64,000 bases of DNA from Lactobacillus xujianguonis (GCF_004009905.1 NZ_ML136877.1:3793-67792); one strand, 5' to 3'. Positions 9,407-18,238 are shown, counted from the first letter of the stretch. A program made the numbers and translations. Notes: generated by a model from the letters alone, not told the origin.

Positions 9407-9431
9407 ACTTCTCACTTATTTATTTTCAATG

Positions 9432-10733
9432 TTATTTATCACTATTGGCCTTACGTGACAAAGCTTCAATCTTGTCATCGAAATATTGACCCTTATTAAC
9501 TTGGAAGTACTTCTTGTATCTTGCATAATAATTATGGAACATGTACTTCATTAAGAGCCAGCGTTTGAAGTTGCGATCTTTATCATAAAAGACCGTGGTG
9601 CCATAACGACCTTCATGAATTAATTCTTCAGCGGTCTTTTTAGCATCATTAGTGGAGGCATATTCTTTAAAAATCTTTACTGGTACACCCATCCATAGCT
9701 TGTACTTAGACTTTAATTTGTTACCATAAACTGTCTCACGATCCTTCAAGACGTCTTCGACATAGTCATCGATATACCACTTAGCCAAGTTATAACCATT
9801 CAAGGTAACGTAGAAGCTTGACCGACCTTGACGCAAGTTAATTTCAAAGAACTTGTATTGGTCATCACGCACATCATATTTAATATCGAAGTTAGCCATG
9901 CCAGTGTAGTTCAATTTTTCCAAGAAGGCTTGAACTTGTTCGTAAAGCTTCTCGTCATAAGCTGGCAAGATGGTCATATAGTTACCAATTGATTGTGGGG
10001 TTGGATCTTCAAGTAATGGGTGGCCCAAACACATCATCTTAACTTGGTGGTTCTTGTCAACATAAGCATTCAAGGTCCGCATGTTAGAGTCGTCACCTGG
10101 AATGAAGTCTTGTAAAATCAAATCAGCCTTATAACCGTGAGTATAAATCTTAGTGACAATATCAGCTAATTCAGCTTCATCATGAATGGTGAAAGTCTTC
10201 TTACGACCTTCAAATTGACATTTCAGCCAGGAAACAGGATCTTCAGGCTTTAACTCAACTGGATAATCAAATGGAATGGTCAAATAGTTTTCAGCTTGGT
10301 AATCGGCCATCGTAATAATCTTAGTCTTAGGATATGGCAAGCCGTACTTTTCAGCAGTCTTATAGAAGCCTTCCTTAGAAATCAAAACTTCTAGTAAGTC
10401 ATAGTCGATGTAAGGCACGATGAAGACCTTACTTAATTCTTCCTTGTGCTTAGCTAATAATTCAGCGTAACCATCACCACAAGCAATCAAGATTACTGGT
10501 TCTTTATGACTCTTGTATTCTTCCATCTTCTTGCGCATGACATCCATGAAAGTTGGATCACCACTAAAGCCATGGTGCAATTCGACATCGACAATCTTTG
10601 AATAACGCGTTGCCGCTAATTGCACATCAGCTAAAGCCTTAACTTTAATGCCATAGGCTTCATTAAATGAACGAGCCATCCCATAAACATTAATATCACT
10701 ACCAAGTAAAATTGGTGTAAATTTCTTTGTCAT
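9432..10733 (-). CDS. ATP-grasp carboxylate-amine ligase, probable D-aspartate ligase for the peptidoglycan crossbridge
   Basis: A 433-residue ATP-grasp enzyme. The N-terminus (TPILLGSDINVYGMARSF) and overall length resemble the D-aspartate ligases (Aslfm of Enterococcus faecium, AslA of Lactococcus lactis), which attach D-Asp to the lysine side chain of UDP-MurNAc-pentapeptide. The central ATP-grasp part contains VELKPEDPVSWLKC, LILQDFIPGDDSNMR and FEINLRQGRSS, the last being the typical metal-binding segment. It lies 24 bp after an AsnB-type synthetase, matching the two-step D-Asp addition and amidation known from lactic acid bacteria. The substrate is inferred from this context and remembered family features, not proven. 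The ATG at 10733 follows AGGACG. Confidence 0.75.
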   Translation of the reverse strand: MTKKFTPILLGSDINVYGMARSFNEAYGIKVKALADVQLAATRYSKIVDVELHHGFSGDPTFMDVMRKKMEEYKSHKEPVILIACGDGYAELLAKHKEELSKVFIVPYIDYDLLEVLISKEGFYKTAEKYGLPYPKTKIITMADYQAENYLTIPFDYPVELKPEDPVSWLKCQFEGRKKTFTIHDEAELADIVTKIYTHGYKADLILQDFIPGDDSNMRTLNAYVDKNHQVKMMCLGHPLLEDPTPQSIGNYMTILPAYDEKLYEQVQAFLEKLNYTGMANFDIKYDVRDDQYKFFEINLRQGRSSFYVTLNGYNLAKWYIDDYVEDVLKDRETVYGNKLKSKYKLWMGVPVKIFKEYASTNDAKKTAEELIHEGRYGTTVFYDKDRNFKRWLLMKYMFHNYYARYKKYFQVNKGQYFDDKIEALSRKANSDK

Positions 10734-10757
10734 TATTTCGTCCTGAACTCCCTAATC

Positions 10758-12707
10758 TTAAAGTAATTTACCTTGAGCAATTAAGTTTGCTACTTCTGGT
10801 TGAACATGTTGATATTTCTTAACCGTATTTTCGTAGTCTACAAAGAAGAGCTTGTACCAAACAAGGAAGGTATAAATTGCCCAAATTTGACGACGATGTG
10901 AACCATCACCATTGTAGTTGTCATCAAGCAATTTGATAATCTTCTTTTGATCGAAAATATCGTTAACAAATTCAGCGCTAAACAATTCACGTACTTGCTT
11001 GTAAAAACGTGGTTCTTGTAACCATTGCTTAATTGGAGTTGGGAAACCAAGCTTTGGCCGCTTAGCCCACTCTTCTGGCAAGACCTTTTCTGAAGCCTTA
11101 CGCAAAGCATACTTAGTATCATGACGGTTAACCAAGTACTTGGTTGGAATGGAGTTAGCTAATTCGGCAATCTTCTTATCAAGGTATGGAACCCGCAATT
11201 CTAATGAGTGGGCCATAGAAATCTTATCGGCCTTTTGTTCAATATCGTTAAGCATGAAGTGGTGCAAATCGATATATTGCATTTGCTTAACCCGGTCGAC
11301 ATTTTCAACCTTCTTAAAGTCCTTTTGGTAAATACCATTAACCGTTAACTTATTACGGTAACTTGGTTGCAAGATACTGTTAGCATCTTTAGAAGTGAAA
11401 ATTGTTGGGTAATTCATATCGTAGATCACTGATTGACCAACGTAGAATTCACTTGGCTTAGCTAAGTTAGTGTACATGTGAACCCGGCCTGGGAAATTAG
11501 GCATCTTCTTTAACTTCTTAGCTAACTTCCATTGCTTGTTTTGCGGTAATTTTTGCAATTCACTCGTAAAGACTTTGATCACATCATTATGAGTGTGCAT
11601 CCCGTAGTTAACGTAACCAGCAAATAATTCATCGGCACCTTCACCAGAAAGAGCAACCGTTACGTGCTTACGAGCTAGTTTACACAAGTACCACAAAGGA
11701 ATAATTGATGGGTTAGCATCAGGTTCATCCATGTGGTATTGCATTTCCGCAAAGTCATGCATCGCTTCATCGGCATCAACTTTATCACTGAAGAAGTGCC
11801 AACCTTTGATATCAGACAAGGCCTTAGCTTTTGAAGCTTCATCATAAGTTGAATCATCAAAGGAAATGGAGAAGACATCATCTGGATCAAGCAAGGTCGT
11901 TAAGAAGCTAGAGTCAACCCCTTCAGATAAGAAGGCCCCTACCTTAACGTCAGCGTTCCGGTACAAGTCAACTGTTTCCTTCAAATCTTCATTGATCTTT
12001 TGAACTGTTGCCTCAAAGCTTAAATTATTTTCCTGATATTCAGCGTCCCAGTATTGGTGCGTTTGCATTTCACCATCTTTGTATTCAAACCAATGGCCTG
12101 CTGGGAAGCGGTAAACACCCTTAAAGAAAGTTTCATCTAAGTCATTATATTGGTTCATTAAATATGGCTTCACAGCTTCCACGTTTAATTCACGCTTAAA
12201 CTTAGGATATTCCAAGAAGCTCTTGAGTTCTGAGCCGACTAATAAGTGACCATCAATATCACTGTAGTAAAGGGGCTTAATCCCAAAGAAGTCACGAGCA
12301 CCATAAAGGGTCTTGTTATTATCATCCCAAATAAGGAAAGCAAACATCCCGCGCACGCGCTTAAGTAAGCCATCCATACCCCATTCTTCATAGCCGTGAA
12401 GCAATACTTCAGTATCAGCCTTAGTCGTAAAAGTATGGCCAGCTTCAATTAATTCTTTTCTAAGTGGCTTAAAGTTATAAATTTCACCGTTAAAAATAAT
12501 TGCTCTAGTTTTATCTTCGTTATAAATAGGTTGGCTGCCGCCGCGAAGATCAATGATTGATAATCTTCTAAAGCCTAGTGCAACCTCATCATTAGTGTAG
12601 TAACCGTCGGAACTTGGTCCCCGGTGTTTAATGGTCGCCATCATCTTACCAATGACGGCTTGTTTGTCATTTATTTTTGGATCATAAAATGCAACAATTC
12701 CACACAT
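10758..12707 (-). CDS. asnB: AsnB-type glutamine-dependent amidotransferase, possibly AsnH-like D-Asp amidating enzyme
   Basis: 649 residues with the class II glutamine amidotransferase domain first: catalytic Cys2 in MCGIVAF, then HRGPSSDG and FNGEIYNF. The synthetase domain follows, with the ATP pyrophosphatase loop LSEGVDSS at about 258-265 and ALSGEGADELFAGY. The loop has Glu where classic asparagine synthetases have Gly (SGGVDSS). The gene is first in an operon with the ATP-grasp ligase. In L. lactis the AsnH protein of this family amidates crossbridge D-Asp, so this copy is more likely a cell-wall enzyme than free asparagine synthetase. A plain asparagine synthetase role cannot be excluded. 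The ATG follows AAGGGAAG. Confidence 0.85.
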   Translation of the reverse strand: MCGIVAFYDPKINDKQAVIGKMMATIKHRGPSSDGYYTNDEVALGFRRLSIIDLRGGSQPIYNEDKTRAIIFNGEIYNFKPLRKELIEAGHTFTTKADTEVLLHGYEEWGMDGLLKRVRGMFAFLIWDDNNKTLYGARDFFGIKPLYYSDIDGHLLVGSELKSFLEYPKFKRELNVEAVKPYLMNQYNDLDETFFKGVYRFPAGHWFEYKDGEMQTHQYWDAEYQENNLSFEATVQKINEDLKETVDLYRNADVKVGAFLSEGVDSSFLTTLLDPDDVFSISFDDSTYDEASKAKALSDIKGWHFFSDKVDADEAMHDFAEMQYHMDEPDANPSIIPLWYLCKLARKHVTVALSGEGADELFAGYVNYGMHTHNDVIKVFTSELQKLPQNKQWKLAKKLKKMPNFPGRVHMYTNLAKPSEFYVGQSVIYDMNYPTIFTSKDANSILQPSYRNKLTVNGIYQKDFKKVENVDRVKQMQYIDLHHFMLNDIEQKADKISMAHSLELRVPYLDKKIAELANSIPTKYLVNRHDTKYALRKASEKVLPEEWAKRPKLGFPTPIKQWLQEPRFYKQVRELFSAEFVNDIFDQKKIIKLLDDNYNGDGSHRRQIWAIYTFLVWYKLFFVDYENTVKKYQHVQPEVANLIAQGKLL

Positions 12708-12755
12708 ATTTTAACTTCCCTTAATCTCTCTAAATTAATTTAATTGAACTTTTTT

Positions 12756-12784
12756 ATTATAAGCTATCGCCTTGTATTAGCCAA
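12756..12784 (-). promoter_or_regulatory. Sigma-A promoter of the asnB operon
   Basis: On the minus strand TTGGCT and TATAAT are separated by exactly 17 bp, about 50 bp before the asnB start codon. Confidence 0.75.
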
Positions 12785-12803
12785 ATGCTAGGTCAATTCT
12801 TAA

Positions 12804-14198
12804 CTAAATGAAAAAGATTTTGCGTTTTGAGGCAGCACCATAACCAAAAACTTGTAAACGATGCTTTTTCAAATCGACGTTAACAATGTAACCCGCAAAT
12901 TCCGTATGGTGGTCAATCTGCCGGTGCCAATTCTTATTGTACTTGGTGGTTAGGGAATGATTGGCCCCCATTAAGGCAGAACAATTAAACAAAATATATT
13001 GAATGCCGTTGATCCGATATTGATCCTCACGGTGGCGGTGGCCACAGAAGTAAGCAATGATCTTCGCATTTTTAATATTAGTAAAATCAAAATCATTCGA
13101 TAAGCGAAATTCTGGTGGTACCGCTTCACCGGCATGCATACGCCCTCTTTCGCGTTGGTTAAAGGCAACTAGCAATTCATGTAAAGAGCGACCATTAAAT
13201 TTCAAAGCATTAGAGCCTTTGCGGTTAATCGGGTTGGCATGACTCATAAAGATAATGTTCTTGCCAGACGAATGGGACAAGATTTCAATAATTTCTTCGA
13301 TTTGGTCTTCACGAATTCCTAAGGTAATCTTGGTATCGTAACGCTTTTGCCCTTTTAAATTTAAAACATAAGGAATATCTGAAGTATTAACCGAAATCAC
13401 TCGCAAGTTATCAAAGTCAAAATAACCTACCCCATGTTGGCGCGAAACATAGTGAATCCGGGCTTGGCTGTACATGCTTGGCCACATCGTGTTTTCAAAT
13501 TCATTTTCTGGGAAAGAGGCACTTAAATCATGATGCTCATCAAATTTATCATTTTCATCATGATTACCCTTAATCATTAAGTAAGGTAATTTTGACTTAA
13601 AAGCATCCCGCAACTTAACCAATTCACCTTCACTGACTAAACCAGCATCTGAACCGTCAATCCAGTCACCAAGATGGGCTTTAAGACTAAGAATGCCTGA
13701 TTGATCAAGATAAGAAAATTCGCGGGTATGAGTTAAACCATTCCAACCATAAAAGTCGATACTATCCTTATCCTTAAAGTGAGTATCAGTTATCACGCTA
13801 ATATTAATGGAATCTTCGCCTTGCCGGGTATGATCTTTGACATACTGAACAAAGTTATCTAAATAATTTTCCACTTGATAGCGGCGGCCAGTTTCAGTAT
13901 TGCTAAATGCACGAAAACGGCCCAATTCTTCATTAAATTTACGCACATATTCAGGCGCTAATTTCCGTGTACTTTCTGGACTTAAAGCTTGATGTAAAAT
14001 ACCTTTTTCATCTTTATAAACAGTTAAGACAAAGGAGCGGCCGTCTGGCGTGCCGTCTTCTGCATTAACATGATATTCGCCAACTGTCGTATATTTTTGC
14101 ATCGGGTCAAGTAGTTCTTCACTTTTATTAATCTTCGAGCGCTTAGTGGCGCCAACTACTTTATCAACTAAACCCCGACCATATTTAAAAATTCCCAT
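12804..14198 (-). CDS. Calcineurin-like metallophosphoesterase
   Basis: A cytoplasmic-looking protein of 464 residues with all metallophosphoesterase motifs: ITDTHF (about 136), GDWID (about 175), GNHDEND (about 211), SHAN (about 319) and GHRHRED (about 387). The first 90 residues are a lactobacillar extension without a recognised domain. The substrate is unknown; phosphodiesters or phosphoproteins are typical. The open frame runs upstream to a TTG at 14219, but GAGGCG stands 8 bp before ATG 14198, which I prefer. The gene lies between asnB and a small acidic protein gene, with a terminator-like hairpin directly upstream. Confidence 0.85.
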   Translation of the reverse strand: MGIFKYGRGLVDKVVGATKRSKINKSEELLDPMQKYTTVGEYHVNAEDGTPDGRSFVLTVYKDEKGILHQALSPESTRKLAPEYVRKFNEELGRFRAFSNTETGRRYQVENYLDNFVQYVKDHTRQGEDSINISVITDTHFKDKDSIDFYGWNGLTHTREFSYLDQSGILSLKAHLGDWIDGSDAGLVSEGELVKLRDAFKSKLPYLMIKGNHDENDKFDEHHDLSASFPENEFENTMWPSMYSQARIHYVSRQHGVGYFDFDNLRVISVNTSDIPYVLNLKGQKRYDTKITLGIREDQIEEIIEILSHSSGKNIIFMSHANPINRKGSNALKFNGRSLHELLVAFNQRERGRMHAGEAVPPEFRLSNDFDFTNIKNAKIIAYFCGHRHREDQYRINGIQYILFNCSALMGANHSLTTKYNKNWHRQIDHHTEFAGYIVNVDLKKHRLQVFGYGAASKRKIFFI

Positions 14199-14227
14199 TT
14201 GTTTTCGCCTCAAAGACAAAAGAAAAA

Positions 14228-14247
14228 GCCGGCCTCATGTTGCCGAC
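14228..14247 (-). terminator. Terminator after the small acidic protein gene
   Basis: On the minus strand GTCGGC, 8-nt loop, GCCGGC, then TTTTTC. It falls in the short gap before the metallophosphoesterase gene, so that gene may be expressed only by read-through or from its own weak promoter. Confidence 0.6.
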
Positions 14248-14256
14248 TCGAAAAAA

Positions 14257-14742
14257 CTATGCGTTTTGTGCTAAAGCGTATGTAGCAAGTCCTAGTGACA
14301 AGACAGCATCTTTAGATAATACTTCTTGCAAGTCTTTAGCAGCAATTGATTGAACTGCACCGATAACTTTTAGACTGTAAGTTAACACATGATAATCAAC
14401 TGCTGGATTGTAAAGATCATCTTCATAAGGATCTTCGTGATTATAAGTGAGGTTGATTTCGTCTTTATCAACATAGCCATCAACGTGATTAGTCAAAATC
14501 CGGTCATGCAAGTCGGTTAACTTACCTGACATATTAAGCAAAGCCAACTTGTGGTCGCTTTCTGTTTCGTAATATTGTTCTTCGGTCATGTCAAAGTAGT
14601 CTTTAATTGGGTTATTAAGCACACCCAAACCATCAATAATTTTGTAAACTGCTTCGGCATCAAAGTTTTGTTCACCACTTAAAATTTTATCTTGTGATAA
14701 GGCTAAATCATCTGCCAACATCATTGTATTTAACTTTTCCAT
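14257..14742 (-). CDS. Hypothetical acidic protein
   Basis: 161 residues, rich in Asp, Glu and Leu, with no signal peptide and no membrane span. It has no motif I recognise. The middle part is strongly acidic (YNHEDPYEDDLYNP) and the ends look helical. It has a clear ribosome site, GAGGAGGG, before the ATG, and a TATAAT at 14768-14773 just upstream, so it is surely expressed. The metallophosphoesterase gene follows after a hairpin. I give no function. Confidence 0.8.
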   Translation of the reverse strand: MEKLNTMMLADDLALSQDKILSGEQNFDAEAVYKIIDGLGVLNNPIKDYFDMTEEQYYETESDHKLALLNMSGKLTDLHDRILTNHVDGYVDKDEINLTYNHEDPYEDDLYNPAVDYHVLTYSLKVIGAVQSIAAKDLQEVLSKDAVLSLGLATYALAQNA

Positions 14743-14779
14743 GTTGCCCTCCTCAAATTCACTCTACATTATAACAAAA

Positions 14780-14807
14780 AACGCCCTTCATGCGGGTTTT
14801 GGGCGTT
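14780..14807 (-). terminator. Hairpin with T-run next to the promoter of the acidic protein gene
   Basis: AACGCCC and GGGCGTT arms enclose 14 nt. On the minus strand the stem is followed by TTTTTT and, five bases later, the TATAAT -10 box. With no minus gene upstream it may stop antisense or leader transcription. Confidence 0.45.
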
Positions 14808-14910
14808 TAAAAAATAAATAAAGTTTTTTCAACTTTTTTCGGCGGAATTTTATTTTTTTGCGTATTTATATATAGATCATAAAAATAAGCACTAAAAGGA
14901 GTTTTTTATC

Positions 14911-15489
14911 ATGAATCAACCAAATTTTGCTAACTTACGTTGTCCTTGGGGTCAAACCCGTGATGAAATCATTCAGAACTTCCACGATCATGAATGGGGC
15001 AAGATGAAGCTAGAGGACCAATATTTGTTTGAAATGTTAGTCTTGCAACTTTTTCAATCTGGACTTAACTGGCGCGTGATCTTGCATAAACGGGAAAACT
15101 TCCGTAAAGCCTTTAAAGACTTTGACCCGGTTGCAGTGGCCAGCATCACTGAACGCGAAGTTAATCGCTTGGTCGGCGATGCTTCTATTATTCGCAACCG
15201 CCGTAAGATTGAATCTGCTATTCAAAATGCTAAGGCAATCTTAATGATCCAAGCTAAATACGGCAGCTTCGCCAAGTTCTTACAAGAAATGGTACCGATG
15301 CAAATTATGCATAATCCAGAAATTTTTGAAGATGTACCAACTTCAAGTGATGTTGCTAAGAATGTGGCCCAGAAGATGAAGGAAGAAAAATTTGTCTTTG
15401 TCGGACCAACAATTATTTATTCTTACTTACAAAGCATCGGGTTAATTAATGACCATATTGAATGCTGCCCATTCAAATATCAGGGATAA
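14911..15489 (+). CDS. tag: DNA-3-methyladenine glycosylase I (Tag)
   Basis: Base-excision repair enzyme that removes 3-methyladenine from alkylated DNA. The 192 residues show the family order: RCPWG near residue 10, HDHEWG, FQSGLNWRVILHKRENF, IIRNRRKIESAIQNA, FVGPT and the C-terminal INDHIECC that holds zinc ligands. The start follows AAAAGGAG. It stands alone between divergent and convergent neighbours, with its own terminator. Two further alkylation-repair genes (ogt, aag) occur at 43.9 and 45.6 kb. Confidence 0.95.
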   Translation: MNQPNFANLRCPWGQTRDEIIQNFHDHEWGKMKLEDQYLFEMLVLQLFQSGLNWRVILHKRENFRKAFKDFDPVAVASITEREVNRLVGDASIIRNRRKIESAIQNAKAILMIQAKYGSFAKFLQEMVPMQIMHNPEIFEDVPTSSDVAKNVAQKMKEEKFVFVGPTIIYSYLQSIGLINDHIECCPFKYQG

Positions 15490-15492
15490 AGA

Positions 15493-15519
15493 AAAAGTCT
15501 GGGAAATTCCCAGACTTTT
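15493..15519 (+). terminator. Terminator of tag
   Basis: AAAAGTCTGGGA, 3-nt loop, and the exact complement ending TTTT, directly after the tag stop codon. Confidence 0.9.
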
Positions 15520-15523
15520 AGCA

Positions 15524-15657
15524 TTCTCCATTTCAGAATTATCGTGGTCAGAAACAGAAATAGCCGACTATAGTTACGAACTTGGATTGAATACTTCGTA
15601 TTCTAATCCAGTTCTACACTATCTCGGCTATTTCTCGAGAAGTTTCTTCTCACTCAC
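15524..15657 (-). repeat. Dispersed structured repeat, copy 2
   Basis: Matches copy 1 over its length. The inner arms AGAAATAGCCGA and TCGGCTATTTCT are unchanged. The central stem reads TGGATT/AATCCA in place of TAACTT/AAGTTA and stays fully paired. The outer right arm has diverged (GTTTCTTCTCAC). It ends next to the TAG stop of the minus-strand usp gene and fills the space between the tag terminator and usp. Confidence 0.9.
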
Positions 15658-16143
15658 CTATGCTTTAGGCTTAATTGGATTGTTATCAATATCAGTTCTA
15701 ACAATCAACACATCAGCCAAAGCGTGTTGGTTAACGTATTCAGTAACTGAACCCATTAACATTCTTTCAACTGCGTTCAAACCAGTTGCACCCATCACAA
15801 TTAAGGTATCTTTATGGTCTTTGATAAAGTCATAAGAGATAATCCGCTTAGGGCTACCATAACGAATGTGATAATCAATATCATCAAAACCGAAATTATC
15901 GTGTGCCCACTTCTTTAAACTCTTCAAATACTCTTCTGAATCTTGCGTCATTTGGTAAATTGTATCGCCAGAAATCAAAGTATCTTGCATTTCACCCATG
16001 AATTGACGGGTATCAATTACGTTTAAGATATCAATATGAGCATTGTCAGTCATCGCAACTTTAACAGCTTTATCAAAAGCTCTTTCAGCTGATTCAGAAC
16101 CATCAACTGGTACTAAAATGCTTTCTTTCTTTTCCTTAGCCAA
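15658..16143 (-). CDS. Universal stress protein, UspA family
   Basis: An alpha/beta nucleotide-binding stress protein of about 160 residues. The UspA pattern is complete: ILVPVDGSESAERAF at the start, and the ATP-loop type VMGATGLNAVERMLMGSVTEYV near the C-terminus. The frame allows an ATG at 16152, but that ATG touches the TAGGAG site. The TTG at 16143 lies 9 bases from GGAG and gives MAKEKKESILVP, so I prefer it. Stop is immediately followed by the dispersed repeat. Confidence 0.9.
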   Translation of the reverse strand: MAKEKKESILVPVDGSESAERAFDKAVKVAMTDNAHIDILNVIDTRQFMGEMQDTLISGDTIYQMTQDSEEYLKSLKKWAHDNFGFDDIDYHIRYGSPKRIISYDFIKDHKDTLIVMGATGLNAVERMLMGSVTEYVNQHALADVLIVRTDIDNNPIKPKA

Positions 16144-16293
16144 AATTTTCATCTCCTATAAAATTATTTTTCCACTTACTTACCTCTTATTTTAGCATAA
16201 TTTTGAAATAGGTTACTTTTGTTTAATTGTTTCTTTTGAAAAATGTTGTTAGAATTGAGTTCAATGCTTATTTTTCGGTAAGGAGGGAAAATA

Positions 16294-17097
16294 ATGGCTG
16301 ATAAACTAATTAAGCAACAATTACCAATCACTAGTGGCCGCAACTTCCGTGAACTTGGCGGCTACACGACTTTATCAAACAAGAAGATTAAAACCCATAA
16401 ATTATTACGGACGGGTAATCTAGCTGATCTTTCACCTTTTGACCTAGATTATTTAAAAGACTACGGTGTTAAATATATCGTTGACTTCCGCAGTACAGCT
16501 GAAGTTACTAAACAACCTGACCGGGTACCTGAAGGCGCTCATTATGAATTCAATCCAGTCTTTAGTGAAGACTTAACCAACTCTTCTAAGAGTATCAATG
16601 ACTTAGATAATCAATCTAAAGATGATGCGGACTTCGGCTTTAATCATATGCTCTATGCTTATGAAGATATGGTGAAAAGCAAATCTGCCCAGGTAGCTTA
16701 CCGCAAGTTCTTTGATTATCTACTTAAGAATGATCAAAAAGATGAAGCTTTAGTCTTCCACTGCACCGCTGGTAAAGATCGGACTGGCTTTGGCGCCATG
16801 TTAATTTTGACAGCGTTAGGCGTGCCTCTTAGAACGATTAAAGCAGATTACTTATTAACTAACGTTACTACTAAAGACTTCGTCGACGGCATGGTTGCCC
16901 GTGAAAAGGCCCAAGGCAAAAATGAAAACACCTTGCAATCAATCCGCGACATTCAAAGCGTCCATGCTGGCTACTTAGATCATACTATTAAAATCATGAC
17001 TGATGACTACGGCAGTATTAATAATTACTTGCGTGAAGTGATGAAATTATCAAGTAGCGACATTATGGACTTGCGCCGCATCTATTTAGCAGACTAA
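16294..17097 (+). CDS. Protein-tyrosine phosphatase-like (Tyr_phosphatase3 family)
   Basis: 267 residues with the cysteine phosphatase signature HCTAGKDRTG at about 156-165, in which Cys is the nucleophile and Arg binds phosphate. The start has the NFRELGGY segment typical of the secreted or cytoplasmic tyrosine/lipid phosphatases of Firmicutes (LipA/LptpA type). No signal peptide is present. Actual substrates in lactobacilli are unknown; phosphotyrosine proteins or phosphoinositides are known for relatives. A strong AAGGAGGG site precedes the ATG. Confidence 0.9.
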   Translation: MADKLIKQQLPITSGRNFRELGGYTTLSNKKIKTHKLLRTGNLADLSPFDLDYLKDYGVKYIVDFRSTAEVTKQPDRVPEGAHYEFNPVFSEDLTNSSKSINDLDNQSKDDADFGFNHMLYAYEDMVKSKSAQVAYRKFFDYLLKNDQKDEALVFHCTAGKDRTGFGAMLILTALGVPLRTIKADYLLTNVTTKDFVDGMVAREKAQGKNENTLQSIRDIQSVHAGYLDHTIKIMTDDYGSINNYLREVMKLSSSDIMDLRRIYLAD

Positions 17098-17135
17098 AAA
17101 GTGAGTTGAAGGACTAAATTCTTCACTCACTTTTT
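17096..17135. terminator. Bidirectional terminator between the phosphatase and PTS IIA genes
   Basis: AAAAAGTGAGT pairs with ACTCACTTTTT, with further pairing inside (GAAG with CTTC). It serves both convergent genes. Confidence 0.85.
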
Positions 17136-17140
17136 TCTTT

Positions 17141-17623
17141 TTACGCAAAATTCTGCATTAAATATTCATAAATCGCATCCGGATCATCAAAATTTAAAAA
17201 GTGTTGTAAATCCTTAGCTGGCGTTTTAGCTAAAAAGTCCATCACTTGACTAAGCAATTTAGCTTGGCCATCAGGATTGGTCTCCAGAAGCATAAATAAG
17301 AATTTAACTGGCAATTCTTGCTCTGGCTTAATCATATTATGAAAAATCACCGGCGTCTTTAGCGCTACGGGGACAATCAAGCGCGTATTTACAAATGCTC
17401 CTTCAGTATGCGGAATCGCAATATTGGGCAAGTTGCTGCCTAAAGTACTGGTATCAAGACCTGTAGGAAAATTATGCTCTCTTTCAATAATATGAGCTAA
17501 GAAATTGCCCTTAACATAGCCTTGCTGTAATAAGTGGTCATAAATTTCTTTAAGTAAGTCATCTTGCTCAGTTTCATCAGTTACAAAAACGGCATCTCGA
17601 GCAAAAATTACTGAATTTTCCAT
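17141..17623 (-). CDS. Orphan PTS EIIA component (fructose/galactitol type)
   Basis: 160 residues of the PTS_EIIA_2 fold. The phosphorylated histidine sits in NIAIPHTEG (about residue 90). The protein would take phosphate from HPr and pass it to an EIIB. No EIIB, EIIC or sugar enzyme gene is nearby, so the partner must be elsewhere or the protein has a regulatory role, as PtsN-like proteins do. GAAGGG precedes the ATG. Confidence 0.85.
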   Translation of the reverse strand: MENSVIFARDAVFVTDETEQDDLLKEIYDHLLQQGYVKGNFLAHIIEREHNFPTGLDTSTLGSNLPNIAIPHTEGAFVNTRLIVPVALKTPVIFHNMIKPEQELPVKFLFMLLETNPDGQAKLLSQVMDFLAKTPAKDLQHFLNFDDPDAIYEYLMQNFA

Positions 17624-17679
17624 CCTAATCCCTTCTCAATTCTGTCTTCAACATTGACGATAAAATATCAAGACCTTTT

Positions 17680-17708
17680 TTTCAACTATTTTTCTGTTAA
17701 AGTTGAAA
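17680..17708. promoter_or_regulatory. Inverted repeat upstream of ntd
   Basis: TTTCAACT and AGTTGAAA are separated by 13 bp, in the divergent space between the PTS IIA and ntd genes. It could be an operator. No regulator is assigned. Confidence 0.3.
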
Positions 17709-17744
17709 AGATAAAAGAATTAACTTTTAGAGTGAGGGAAAAAG

Positions 17745-18221
17745 ATGACAAAAACAAAAACTGTTTATTTCGGTGCTGGTTGGTTTAACGACAAGCAAAA
17801 CAAAGCCTATAATGAAGCAATGGCTGCTTTAAAGGCTAACCCAACCATCGACTTGGAAAATAGCTATGTGCCTTTGCAAAACCAATATAAGGGTATCCGC
17901 GTTGATGAACACCCTGAATACTTGCATGATATCGAATGGGCTACTGCTACTTATCGCAATGATTTAACTGGGATTAAAACCAGTGACATTATGCTAGGTG
18001 TTTATTTGCCTGATGAAGAAGATGTGGGCTTAGGGATGGAACTTGGCTATGCTTTAAGTCAAGGTAAATTTATTCTCTTGGTAATCCCAGATGAATATTA
18101 TGGCAAGCCAATTAATTTAATGAGCTGGGGCGTTTGCGACAATGCCATCAAGATCAGTGAATTAAAGGACTATGATTTCAACAATCCACGCTTTGGCTTC
18201 TACGATGGTGCTGTCTACTAA
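17745..18221 (+). CDS. ntd: Nucleoside 2-deoxyribosyltransferase
   Basis: Moves the deoxyribose between purine and pyrimidine bases for nucleoside salvage, an enzyme characteristic of lactobacilli. The 158 residues closely match what I recall of the L. leichmannii type II enzyme: TVYFGAGWF at the start, the active Glu99 in GLGMELGYALSQ, and the C-terminal FYDGAVY that enters the neighbouring subunit's site. The enzyme is a hexamer in the cytoplasm. The start ATG follows GTGAGGG. Monocistronic with its own terminator. Confidence 0.95.
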   Translation: MTKTKTVYFGAGWFNDKQNKAYNEAMAALKANPTIDLENSYVPLQNQYKGIRVDEHPEYLHDIEWATATYRNDLTGIKTSDIMLGVYLPDEEDVGLGMELGYALSQGKFILLVIPDEYYGKPINLMSWGVCDNAIKISELKDYDFNNPRFGFYDGAVY

Positions 18222-18238
18222 AATTTAGGGCAATTAAA

